From assembly GCF_001613805.1 (NCBI RefSeq), contig NZ_LPVY01000022.1, positions 62,001 to 126,000 of the forward strand: a stretch of 64,000 nt of DNA, written 5' to 3'. A model generated the notes under the pieces. That model ran no database searches. It was not told where the DNA came from and saw nothing but the letters and a program-made list of their open reading frames with translations. Every line of letters begins with the position of its first letter. The stretch's first letter is position 1. The translations under genes and the position numbers were made by a program. Positions 43,046 through 50,374 of the stretch are shown one piece after another. Source of the DNA: Thalassospira lucentensis. GTDB taxonomy: Bacteria > Pseudomonadota > Alphaproteobacteria > Rhodospirillales > Thalassospiraceae.

Positions 43046-44200
43046 CTAGTAGCCGCGCTGAACCCGCGAGAAGGTTTTCGACCAGTCGGCTTCGTTTTCG
43101 TTCCAGTAGGCCGGATCAAAGAAGCTGAGTTCCTTGAGCGTGCCGGATGGATCAAACGCTGGCAGGGTCGGGATGACTTTGCCGAGTTCGACTTTCTGCG
43201 GATCAAGAGCAGGCGGGTAGCTTTGGCCTTCGGCAACCGCAATCGCGACTTCGGGTTCAAGCATGAAGTTCAGAAGTTCTTCACAGGCGGCCATCGGGCT
43301 TCCGCGCAGAACGAACAGGCATTCCTGCCAGCCCAGACCGCCTTTCGGGTCGTGATAGCCGATATCGTGGCCCTGATCCTGCAATGCCTTGATGCGGCCG
43401 GACCAGCCTTCGGTGACATAGATTTCTTCTTCGGCCAGAAGGCTCATCAGTTCGGCCCCTGAGCTCCAGTATTTCAGGGCGAGATCGCGATGGGCACGAA
43501 TCATGTCCCAGACGGCATCGATATCCTTGATCGCATTCGGGTCCTGATCGGATTGGAGGGCACCGTACCAGACGCGTGTTTTCCATTCACCCCAGCCGCC
43601 GATCTTGCCTTTGTAAGCTTCATCGACCATCAGCTTGGCACCTTTGGCCTTGGCTTCATCGTCGCTGATATATTTGCGGTTATAGGCAATGCCGGTGGTG
43701 CCGTAATCATACGGGACTGCCGAAATGGTGCCGCCGGTGATTTTGCGCAGCGGTTCGATCAGGCCGGGAATGACGTTTTTCAGGTTCGGAATATTGGCTT
43801 CGTTCAGTTCGGACGTCAGTTCCAGACCATGATAGCGGGCATAGTCAAACACGCCCGACAGGTGGGCAAGGTTGAACTCGCCCGGTTGGCCCGCCTTAAC
43901 GCGGGCAATATATTCATCCGCACCGCCAAAGGTGCCTGATACGACCTTGATACCGGTTTTTTCGGTATAGGGGGCAAAGGCGTATTTTTCGAATGCTTCG
44001 GATACCACGCCGCCCCAGCCATCAAAACGGACCTGTTCTGGTGTTGCGGCAAGGGCGTTGCGGGCCAGCATGCCCATCGGGCCACCGGTGATCCCGGCGG
44101 TGACACCTGCAGCCCCCAGAACGGTCAGGAAAGTGCGACGGTTGATGTCGCCGTCTTTAAGGCGGGTGAGCAGGCGTTCATAGCGTTTCGTCTCGTCCAT
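43046..44200 (-). CDS. ABC transporter substrate-binding protein, PotD-like, with Tat-type signal
   Basis: The 384-residue periplasmic protein has a twin-arginine-type signal (INRRTFLTVLGAAG at 19-32) and a hydrophobic stretch to about residue 52. The mature part (VRFDGWGGVVSEAFEKYAFAPYTEKTG) is like PotD/SBP_bac_8 binding proteins. Later blocks include AVPYDYGTTGIAYNRKYI and EEEIYVTEGWSGRIKALQDQG. Its likely ligand is a polyamine or related cation. AGGAGG precedes the ATG at 44200. An A-rich leader with a 10-bp direct repeat lies upstream. Confidence 0.9.
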   Translation of the reverse strand: MDETKRYERLLTRLKDGDINRRTFLTVLGAAGVTAGITGGPMGMLARNALAATPEQVRFDGWGGVVSEAFEKYAFAPYTEKTGIKVVSGTFGGADEYIARVKAGQPGEFNLAHLSGVFDYARYHGLELTSELNEANIPNLKNVIPGLIEPLRKITGGTISAVPYDYGTTGIAYNRKYISDDEAKAKGAKLMVDEAYKGKIGGWGEWKTRVWYGALQSDQDPNAIKDIDAVWDMIRAHRDLALKYWSSGAELMSLLAEEEIYVTEGWSGRIKALQDQGHDIGYHDPKGGLGWQECLFVLRGSPMAACEELLNFMLEPEVAIAVAEGQSYPPALDPQKVELGKVIPTLPAFDPSGTLKELSFFDPAYWNENEADWSKTFSRVQRGY

Positions 44201-44217
44201 TTAGGCCTCCTGATAAA

Positions 44218-44290
44218 GGTTTTTATCCGTTTTCTTGTCGGTCTTATGGTCTTCTTTTTTATGGTCTTGTTGTTGGTTTTGGCGGTTTCC
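44218..44290 (-). promoter_or_regulatory. A-rich leader before the ABC binding-protein gene
   Basis: On the minus strand this gap is rich in A with repeated CAA and AAGACCATAA. The 10-bp direct repeat (plus-strand TTATGGTCTT) lies at 44244-44253 and 44259-44268. It shows little secondary structure. A translation-enhancing leader is a possible role. Confidence 0.3.
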
Positions 44291-44308
44291 CGCGGTATCT
44301 GTTGTTTG

Positions 44309-45115
44309 TTAGGCAGCGGCTTTTTGTGCCCGTATTTTTCGTGCTGATGCGATGCGTGCAATGGCGGTGGCAATCAATGGCAGCGCGATGGTGAAGATCA
44401 CCATCACAGCGCCCAGTGCATTGATTTCCGGGCTGATGGAATTGCGCAGCATGGCAAAAATCTGGGTTGGGACGGTTTCAACCCCGCCCGGTTTCCAGAA
44501 CAGAGTGCCGGTGATGTCGTCAAACGAGATGGTGAACGAAAACAGCATCCCGGCCATGACGGCCGGCATCATTAGCGGCAGGGTGATTTCAAAGAATGTC
44601 TGGATCGGTGTCGCGCCAAGACTCATGGCAGCTTCTTCGACGTCGCGCCGGATTGATACAAGGCGCGCCTGAACCACCAGCACCACAAAGGGCAGGGTAA
44701 ATACGACATGCCCCATCAGAAGCAGGCCAAAGCTTTTGGGCATGGAGAGGAATTGCAGAAACAGCAAAAGAGCCACAGCCAGGACGACTTCGGGTATCAG
44801 GATTGGAGCAACCAGAAGCGTCGAGATTGAGCGTTTCCCCGGAAAATCGTACCTGACCATGGCAAGGGCTGCGAGCGTGCCCAGTGTCGTTGAAATGGCA
44901 CTGGTCAGCGCGCCGAGTATCAGGGACGTTTTGAATGCCCGTACAATCGCATCATTGTTCCATAATGCTTCGAACCAGCGCATGGAAAAGCCTTCGATCG
45001 GGAAGGCGCCGAACTGGTTGGCATTGAAGGCCAGCAGAATGACAACCGCAACCGGCGCAAAAAGAAACAGATAAACAAGGATGGTTGCGATACGGATCAG
45101 GGACCAGCCGGACAT
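44309..45115 (-). CDS. ABC transporter permease, PotC-like
   Basis: The protein, about 268 residues, has six membrane segments starting ATILVYLFLFAPVAVVILLAF. It carries the EAA-loop sequence EEAAMSLGATPIQTFFEITLPLMMPAVMAG typical of binding-protein-dependent permeases. The N-terminus with WFEALWNNDAIVRAFKTSLIL is typical of PotC. Two adjacent ATGs (45118 and 45115) follow GGGGGA; 45115 has the better spacing. It starts 13 bases after the other permease gene. Confidence 0.9.
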   Translation of the reverse strand: MSGWSLIRIATILVYLFLFAPVAVVILLAFNANQFGAFPIEGFSMRWFEALWNNDAIVRAFKTSLILGALTSAISTTLGTLAALAMVRYDFPGKRSISTLLVAPILIPEVVLAVALLLFLQFLSMPKSFGLLLMGHVVFTLPFVVLVVQARLVSIRRDVEEAAMSLGATPIQTFFEITLPLMMPAVMAGMLFSFTISFDDITGTLFWKPGGVETVPTQIFAMLRNSISPEINALGAVMVIFTIALPLIATAIARIASARKIRAQKAAA

Positions 45116-45128
45116 CATTACATTCCCC

Positions 45129-46001
45129 CTATTTGAAGCTTTTGGCGATCTGATCGACGCCAAGATAACGGGTGTAAATGACAACCAGCGCACCCAGAAG
45201 CGCCAGCAGCACAAGCGAAAGGGCGGACCCCAGCGGCCAGTTAAGCTGTGTCACGATGGCCTCGAACACAAGATTGGCAAACATTGCGTCACGCGGCCCG
45301 CCCAGAACAATCGGGGTGATATAGGTGCCTGCGGCCAGCACAAAACATAACAGGGATCCGGCAGCCAGACCGGGGAAGGACAGCGGCAGGGTGACTTCGC
45401 GGAAGGCCTGCCAGCCGGTACAGCCAAGGCTTTGAGCCGCTTCGGTCAGGTTTTTGTCGATACCATCCAGACTGACATAGACATTCAGGATCATGAAGGG
45501 CAGCAGATAATGCACAAGGCCCAGAACAACCGTGGTCTGGTTATAAAGCATCTGTATCGGTTCATCGATGATGCCAAGCGACAGCATCAATGTGTTGAGC
45601 GCGCCCGAAGTGCCAAGGATGTTGATCCAGGACATGGTGCGGATGATGTAGCTGATCCAGAAGGGCAGCATCAGCATCAACAGCAGGAACGTTTTGGATT
45701 TCATCGGCGTGTTGGCGACGAAATAAGCCGGGATATAGCCAACCAGCGCACAGATCACCGTGGTGTAAAAGGCAATGGCAAAGGTCTGAAACAGAATGTC
45801 GCGGTAAAACCGGTCGCCAAGGACTTCGACCCAGTTATCAAGATAAAACCCGACCTGATCGGCACCGGTTGCGGTGCGCAGCCAGAATGAATAAACCACG
45901 ATGAACATCATCGGGATGATCAATAACAGCGATATCGTCGCCAGTGACGGCGATAGCAGGGCCCAGGGCGTTCTGCGTGCCCCGGCTACATCTGCGGCCA
46001 T
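45129..46001 (-). CDS. ABC transporter permease, PotB-like
   Basis: The 290-residue protein has six predicted helices, beginning ALLSPSLATISLLLIIPMMFIVVYSFW. The EAA loop LTEAAQSLGCTGWQAFREVTLPLSFPGLAAG is clear, and SYIIRTMSWINILG matches PotB. It is the first gene of the ten-gene minus-strand operon that runs to 35588. GGAGG lies upstream of the ATG at 46001. The divergent LysR gene shares the 152-base promoter region. Confidence 0.9.
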   Translation of the reverse strand: MAADVAGARRTPWALLSPSLATISLLLIIPMMFIVVYSFWLRTATGADQVGFYLDNWVEVLGDRFYRDILFQTFAIAFYTTVICALVGYIPAYFVANTPMKSKTFLLLMLMLPFWISYIIRTMSWINILGTSGALNTLMLSLGIIDEPIQMLYNQTTVVLGLVHYLLPFMILNVYVSLDGIDKNLTEAAQSLGCTGWQAFREVTLPLSFPGLAAGSLLCFVLAAGTYITPIVLGGPRDAMFANLVFEAIVTQLNWPLGSALSLVLLALLGALVVIYTRYLGVDQIAKSFK

Positions 46002-46128
46002 TTTTGCCTCCCGTTATTGTGCTCTGGCAATTGCCTGCCATGCGCGGTTATCTGGCCGTGAATGAATATGTCTGACCATTTCACCCCAGACTTGCACATA
46101 GCGCAAATAGATAAGTAGAATGGATTGC

Positions 46129-46143
46129 ATAGCCAATTGCTAT
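46129..46143. promoter_or_regulatory. LysR-type operator (T-N11-A) in the divergent promoter
   Basis: ATAGCCAATTGCTAT is a 15-bp palindrome with perfect 5-bp arms and the T-N11-A layout of LysR boxes. It overlaps an in-frame ATG at 46142 and lies just before the preferred start of the LysR gene, so it may act in autoregulation and in control of the transporter operon. Confidence 0.55.
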
Positions 46144-46153
46144 GGGTGGGGAA

Positions 46154-47098
46154 ATGAGCGACCTTTTAAAACGGCAATTCGACTGGAACCTGTTGCATAC
46201 CTTTACAGTGATTATCGAAGAACGGTCGATCACCGGGGCGGCCAACCGGCTGCTTTTGCGCCAGCCCAGTGTCAGCAATGCGCTTAAACGGCTTGAAGAT
46301 CAGATCGGTGCGCGCCTGATTGATCGTGATCGTGGACGGTTTGAAGTCACTGAACAGGGATTGGCGCTTTATCATGAATGCCGCGAGATTTGCGGGGCGA
46401 TTGGCCGACTTTCCGATGTGATGTCGGACAGTGGCAATCAGCTAAGCGGGCACTTGCACTTGTGGCTGGCAAGTCACGTGGTGTTTCCGCCGCTTGACGA
46501 TGCGCTGTTTGAATTCAATCGCGAACATCCCGAAGTCACCTATGAAATCAATGTTGCGACATCCGCCCATGTCACAAGTCAGGTCCTGTCCCAGCAGGCA
46601 AGTTTCGGCATTTGTCTTGTGAATGAACAGCATCCCCGGCTGGAATATCGCAAACTGTATCGTGAACATTTCGGGTTCTTTTGCGGGCCGACACATCATT
46701 TGTTTGGCCGGGAAAACCTGACACTTGCCGATCTGCGTAGCGAAGCATTCGTGTCGTTTTCCACCGATCAGCTTTCCGATGCGCTGGCCCCGGTTGCGGT
46801 GTTGCGTGCGCGCGAAGGCATGAAAGGCAAGGTGATCGCCACCAGCCCGCATCTGGAAGAAGTGCGCCGCCTGATCAATGCCGGGCTCGGCATTGGTCCG
46901 TTACCGATCCATGTCGTGCAAAATGCGATGGAACGCGGGCAGTTATGGCGCCTGCCACCCTACGATGCACCGCCAGCAATTGATATCTATCTGGTGACCA
47001 ATCCGCGCATGTCGCTTGGCCGGGCGGAACGGTTTTTCATCGACAATCTGACCGGGCGGCTTGGCAATGCGCCGGATGGTTATTTTGTTTATCCGTAA
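46154..47098 (+). CDS. LysR-family transcriptional regulator
   Basis: The 314-residue protein has an N-terminal winged helix (FDWNLLHTFTVIIEERSITGAANRLLLRQPSVSNALKRLEDQIG) and an effector domain from about residue 92. It lies divergent from the PotB-like gene, so it probably controls the 46.0-35.6 kb operon. The start at 46154 is preferred over ATG 46142, which overlaps the operator and lacks a ribosome site. Effector unknown. Confidence 0.9.
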   Translation: MSDLLKRQFDWNLLHTFTVIIEERSITGAANRLLLRQPSVSNALKRLEDQIGARLIDRDRGRFEVTEQGLALYHECREICGAIGRLSDVMSDSGNQLSGHLHLWLASHVVFPPLDDALFEFNREHPEVTYEINVATSAHVTSQVLSQQASFGICLVNEQHPRLEYRKLYREHFGFFCGPTHHLFGRENLTLADLRSEAFVSFSTDQLSDALAPVAVLRAREGMKGKVIATSPHLEEVRRLINAGLGIGPLPIHVVQNAMERGQLWRLPPYDAPPAIDIYLVTNPRMSLGRAERFFIDNLTGRLGNAPDGYFVYP

Positions 47099-47164
47099 GG
47101 ATTTCAAGAATATGACCAAACGAGAGTTATGTCAGGCTTTATGCTGAAAAATGCCTCTTGATAC

Positions 47165-47185
47165 TTTCAGGCTCATTTCCTGAAA
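47165..47185. promoter_or_regulatory. Inverted repeat upstream of the GntR gene
   Basis: TTTCAGG (47165-47171) and CCTGAAA (47179-47185) are perfect arms separated by 7 bases. The spacing suits a dimeric regulator. It lies in the 203-base gap before the GntR gene, which otherwise holds no gene. Confidence 0.4.
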
Positions 47186-47227
47186 TACTACGAATTTTGC
47201 CAAATGATCTTTATTTCCCTATTTTAT

Positions 47228-47249
47228 CTGGTATTTTAGAAAATATCAG
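47228..47249. promoter_or_regulatory. 22-bp near-perfect palindrome upstream of the GntR gene
   Basis: CTGGTATTTT and AAAATATCAG flank a central AG, with one mismatch in the arms. It ends 52 bases before the GntR start and is AT-rich, as many FCD-type GntR operators are. An autoregulatory operator is the simplest reading. Confidence 0.5.
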
Positions 47250-47301
47250 TCCCAGAGCCTATTGTGACCAGATTGCCACCCTTTCAGAGATCAAGCCAAA
47301 G

Positions 47302-47988
47302 ATGAAACACAAGTCCTTATTCCTGCCTTCTGATAACGAAACCGTTGGTGACATTGCCTTTCGCAATATCCGGTCAGATATCATCCGAGGGCGGTTGAAG
47401 CCGGGGCAGAAGCTGCGTCTTGATCAACTAAAATCGCACTATGGTGTTGCTGTTTCGACCTTGCGCGAAATCCTCAGTCGGCTGGCGGCAGAGAACTTTG
47501 TTGTTGCAGAAGGTCAGCGGGGGTTTGAAGTCACCGGTATTTCCGAAGCTGGTCTTCGCGATATCGCAGCCTTGCGTCTGCTGCTGGAAACGCATGCCTT
47601 GCGGCAATCAATCGCAACAGGGGATCTGCAGTGGGAGGCACGAGTTGTTTCATCCCACTACATGCTCAAAGTGGTGGAAACCAAACTGATCGAAGGTGAC
47701 ATGAGCCAGGTTGAGCAATGGGTGCAGCAGGATTGGGAATTTCATCATGCGACCATTTCTGCCTGTGCGTCGCCCGCGATGATGGCGGCACATTCAACCG
47801 CTTTCGACCGTTTCCTGCGTTATCACATGCTGGTTCTTGATTTTCGTGGGAAACCGGCGGCCGAAGAACATGCCCGCCTGCGCGATCTGGTGATCGCGCG
47901 CGATGCCGAGGGCGCGGTTGCCTTGCTTACCAGCCATGTGGAAAGCGGGCTGAACCACGTGCTCGGCACCGGCAAAATCCCGGCCTAG
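47302..47988 (+). CDS. GntR-family (FCD) transcriptional regulator
   Basis: The 228-residue protein has an N-terminal winged helix (IAFRNIRSDIIRGRLKPGQKLRLDQLKSHYGVAVSTLREILSRLAAENFV) and a C-terminal FCD effector domain (about 85-215). The domain holds RLLLETHALRQSI and FHHATISACAS, followed by an LRDLVIARDAEGAVALLTSHVE helix. FCD regulators often bind carboxylate ligands. ATG 47302 is chosen from domain position; the frame extends upstream to 47158 without domain content. It converges on the AroQ-like gene (4-base overlap) and probably controls the AroQ/TRAP operon. Confidence 0.88.
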   Translation: MKHKSLFLPSDNETVGDIAFRNIRSDIIRGRLKPGQKLRLDQLKSHYGVAVSTLREILSRLAAENFVVAEGQRGFEVTGISEAGLRDIAALRLLLETHALRQSIATGDLQWEARVVSSHYMLKVVETKLIEGDMSQVEQWVQQDWEFHHATISACASPAMMAAHSTAFDRFLRYHMLVLDFRGKPAAEEHARLRDLVIARDAEGAVALLTSHVESGLNHVLGTGKIPA

Positions 47989-48437
47989 GCCGCGACAGTC
48001 TGCGTTTCGCTGATCATTTCTTTCAAGACTTGCACCGCAGTTGGATAACCGCGTGCGCCCAAACCGGCGATGACCGACGTAACAACACCGGACATCAGTG
48101 AATGGTGATACATCGGTTCACGCCGGTGAATGTTGGAAATATGCAGTTCAATGGCCGGGGCGGAAAACATTTTCAACGCGTCCATGATTGCCATTGAAGT
48201 AAAGGTATATGCGGCCGGATTGATGATCAGCCCCGCCGCATTATCCGTGGCTTCGTGAATCCATTCGATCAACTGCGTTTCTGAATTGCTTTGCCGGAAT
48301 TCCACCGCGGTATCGCCAGCCGCAGAACGGCACATCGCCTCGATATCTGCCAGTGTGGTGCGGCCATAAATTTCGGGTTCGCGCCTGCCCAGACGGTTCA
48401 GGTTTGGTCCGTTAAGAATATAGATGGGTTTTGACAT
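47985..48437 (-). CDS. Type II 3-dehydroquinate dehydratase-like protein with altered active site
   Basis: The 150-residue protein aligns along its whole length with AroQ. It keeps GPNLNRLGRREPEIYG (Asn14, Arg19 and Tyr24 as catalytic residues), RQSNSETQLIEWIHEA, Asn73 and His99 in IELHISNIHRRE. Two substrate contacts differ: the usual THTS histidine is Phe79 (YTFTS), and the Arg that follows the REEF/REPF segment is Tyr110. The gene is 10 bases from a TRAP permease gene, so a catabolic role is more likely than the shikimate pathway. The canonical substrate cannot be assumed. ATG 48437 follows GAGATCCCCC. Confidence 0.85.
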   Translation of the reverse strand: MSKPIYILNGPNLNRLGRREPEIYGRTTLADIEAMCRSAAGDTAVEFRQSNSETQLIEWIHEATDNAAGLIINPAAYTFTSMAIMDALKMFSAPAIELHISNIHRREPMYHHSLMSGVVTSVIAGLGARGYPTAVQVLKEMISETQTVAA

Positions 48438-48447
48438 GGGGGATCTC

Positions 48448-49749
48448 TTAACCTTTGTAGCCAAAAAGTCTGGGCAGCCAGAGTGCGATATCGGGCACCA
48501 GTGTGAATAACAGCAACGCAAAAAGCATTGCGATAAGGAAGGGCAGTATTTCGCGTACGATTTCGCGCAATGGGCGTTCGGAAATGGCGGTCATGACGAA
48601 TAACAGCAGGCCATAGGGCGGTGTGATCAGGCCCAGCATGATATTTATGACGCACACGACGCCGAAATGAACCAGATCAATACCCAGCGCATTTGCGGTG
48701 GGAATGAATACCGGCACGATCACCAGAAGGATTGTCGTGCCTTCCAGCAGGCATCCCAGTACCAGCAGGATCAGGTTGACCATCAATAGGAAGGTCAATG
48801 GCGACAGATCGAACCCGCCCAGCCAGATATTAAGCGCAGAGGGGATGTTTTCGACAGTCACGACATAGTTGAATACCAGTGCCCCTGCGATCAGCATACC
48901 GATCGAGGTGGTGGTGCGTGCGCTTGACAGCAGTGAAGAATAAAGATCACTCAGGCTGAGGCTGCGATACAGGAAAGCCGAAATCAGCAGGGCATAAAGG
49001 GCGGCGATTGCGGCCGCCTCGGTCGGGGTGGTCACGCCACCATAAATACCCCCCAGAAGGACAACCGGCATCATCAGTGCCGGAAATGCATTCAGGGTAA
49101 CCTTTGGCAGTTCACGTAAAGGCACAGGGGTTTCGACCGGAAAGTTCCGGCGATATGCGGATGAAAAAATATATCCGGCCTGAAACAGGCCCATAATAAG
49201 GCCCGGCACTACACCCGCCAGAAACAGATAACCGATTGATGCATCAGAAACGAGCGCATAGACAACCATCGGGATTGAAGGCGGGATGATCGGGCCAATC
49301 ACGGACGAAGCAGCGGTAAGTGCCGCGGCAAATGCTGGTGGGTATTTGCCATCCTTGGTCATCATGCGTTGCATCAGCTTGCCCGTGCCGGCTGCATCGG
49401 CAAGTGCGGAGCCCGACATACCAGCAAAAATGATGCTTTGGACGACATTCACCAGCGCAAGACCGCCGGGAAAGCGACCGACAACAGCGTTGCAGAAACT
49501 CAGCAGCCTTAACGTCATGGAGCCGGAATTCATCAGCTCGGCGGCAAGGATGAACAGCGGAACGGCGAGAAGGATGTAGCTTGAAAACATTCCGTTCAGG
49601 AGCTGCTCGGATGCGGTGCCCATATCCAGACCGGAAAGCAGCAAATACAGAATGGATGATGCAATCATTGCATGTCCAATCGGCAAGCCCAGCAGGCTGA
49701 GAAATATGATTGAGATAATGCAAATAGTGAAGGGATCAGCAAGGCTCAT
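48448..49749 (-). CDS. TRAP transporter large permease (DctM family)
   Basis: The 433-residue protein has about twelve hydrophobic segments. Family blocks include YILLAVPLFILAAELMNSGSMT, GGLALVNVVQSIIFAGMSGSALADAAGTGKLM, GPIIPPSIPMVVYALVSDASIG and INIMLGLITPPYGLLLFVMTAIS. It overlaps the small permease gene by 4 bases and precedes the AroQ-like gene by 10 bases. Length is the family norm. Confidence 0.94.
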   Translation of the reverse strand: MSLADPFTICIISIIFLSLLGLPIGHAMIASSILYLLLSGLDMGTASEQLLNGMFSSYILLAVPLFILAAELMNSGSMTLRLLSFCNAVVGRFPGGLALVNVVQSIIFAGMSGSALADAAGTGKLMQRMMTKDGKYPPAFAAALTAASSVIGPIIPPSIPMVVYALVSDASIGYLFLAGVVPGLIMGLFQAGYIFSSAYRRNFPVETPVPLRELPKVTLNAFPALMMPVVLLGGIYGGVTTPTEAAAIAALYALLISAFLYRSLSLSDLYSSLLSSARTTTSIGMLIAGALVFNYVVTVENIPSALNIWLGGFDLSPLTFLLMVNLILLVLGCLLEGTTILLVIVPVFIPTANALGIDLVHFGVVCVINIMLGLITPPYGLLLFVMTAISERPLREIVREILPFLIAMLFALLLFTLVPDIALWLPRLFGYKG

Positions 49750-50294
49750 GGGCGGGTATCCGTTTCGGAATGTTCTATGGTTTCATGAGCTTCTTCGGGA
49801 AGGATTTCATGTTGTCCGCCTTTGCCCCGAATTGCAGCAATTAGTATCCACAGGTAACGCACGATCACGGCCACCGCGAAGATCACATAAATCGAAAAAA
49901 GCCAGTCAAACCGGATGTCGAGATACGATGACTTCTGAATTTTCATGAAAGTCACGAAATCCCAGGTTGCGGGCAGGGATATGCCATAAAGAAACAGGAG
50001 TGCGAGGGCCGTAACAATGATCATCCCGCGGCGAATTTTCGGACCTACTGTGCTGTAAAGAATGTCAAAACGGATTTCATCGCGTTCGCGCACAACAAAG
50101 GCCGCCCCCCACAGAACGATCCAGAGCCACATGATAATGGTTAGTTCGGATGCGCCGCCGATGGGAAAGTTCAGCAGATAGCGGAATGCCACCTGCACGA
50201 TGAAGGCACCGAACATCACCGCCAGCATCAGTGCTGCGATATTTTCGGCCCGACGGTGCAGCCATAGGCCGACCTGTCTGATCCTGTCCGTCAT
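49746..50294 (-). CDS. TRAP transporter small permease (DctQ family)
   Basis: The 182-residue protein has four hydrophobic segments, the first IAALMLAVMFGAFIVQVAFRYL. It has the block ASELTIIMWLWIVLWGAAFVVRERDEIRFDILY. The C-terminus is an acidic tail. It is separated from the binding-protein gene by 80 bases with a hairpin. It overlaps dctM by 4 bases. Confidence 0.91.
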   Translation of the reverse strand: MTDRIRQVGLWLHRRAENIAALMLAVMFGAFIVQVAFRYLLNFPIGGASELTIIMWLWIVLWGAAFVVRERDEIRFDILYSTVGPKIRRGMIIVTALALLFLYGISLPATWDFVTFMKIQKSSYLDIRFDWLFSIYVIFAVAVIVRYLWILIAAIRGKGGQHEILPEEAHETIEHSETDTRP

Positions 50295-50316
50295 GTATCG
50301 TAATTTCCGGTCCGGG

Positions 50317-50342
50317 GCGTGCGGGAATTAGATCCCGCACGC
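50317..50342 (-). promoter_or_regulatory. Intercistronic hairpin between dctP and dctQ (third TRAP operon)
   Basis: GCGTGCGGGA (50317-50326) pairs perfectly with TCCCGCACGC (50333-50342) around ATTAGA. No T-run follows on the minus strand. It sits next to the binding-protein gene like those at 1117-1147 and 26647-26671. Confidence 0.7.
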
Positions 50343-50374
50343 TTTGGTTTCGTTCAAATCACAGGCTGGCGATA

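Noticed and set aside
47985-48437. Reading the AroQ-like gene as the biosynthetic shikimate enzyme
   Set aside because: It is coupled to a TRAP operon under a GntR regulator and differs at two conserved substrate positions.
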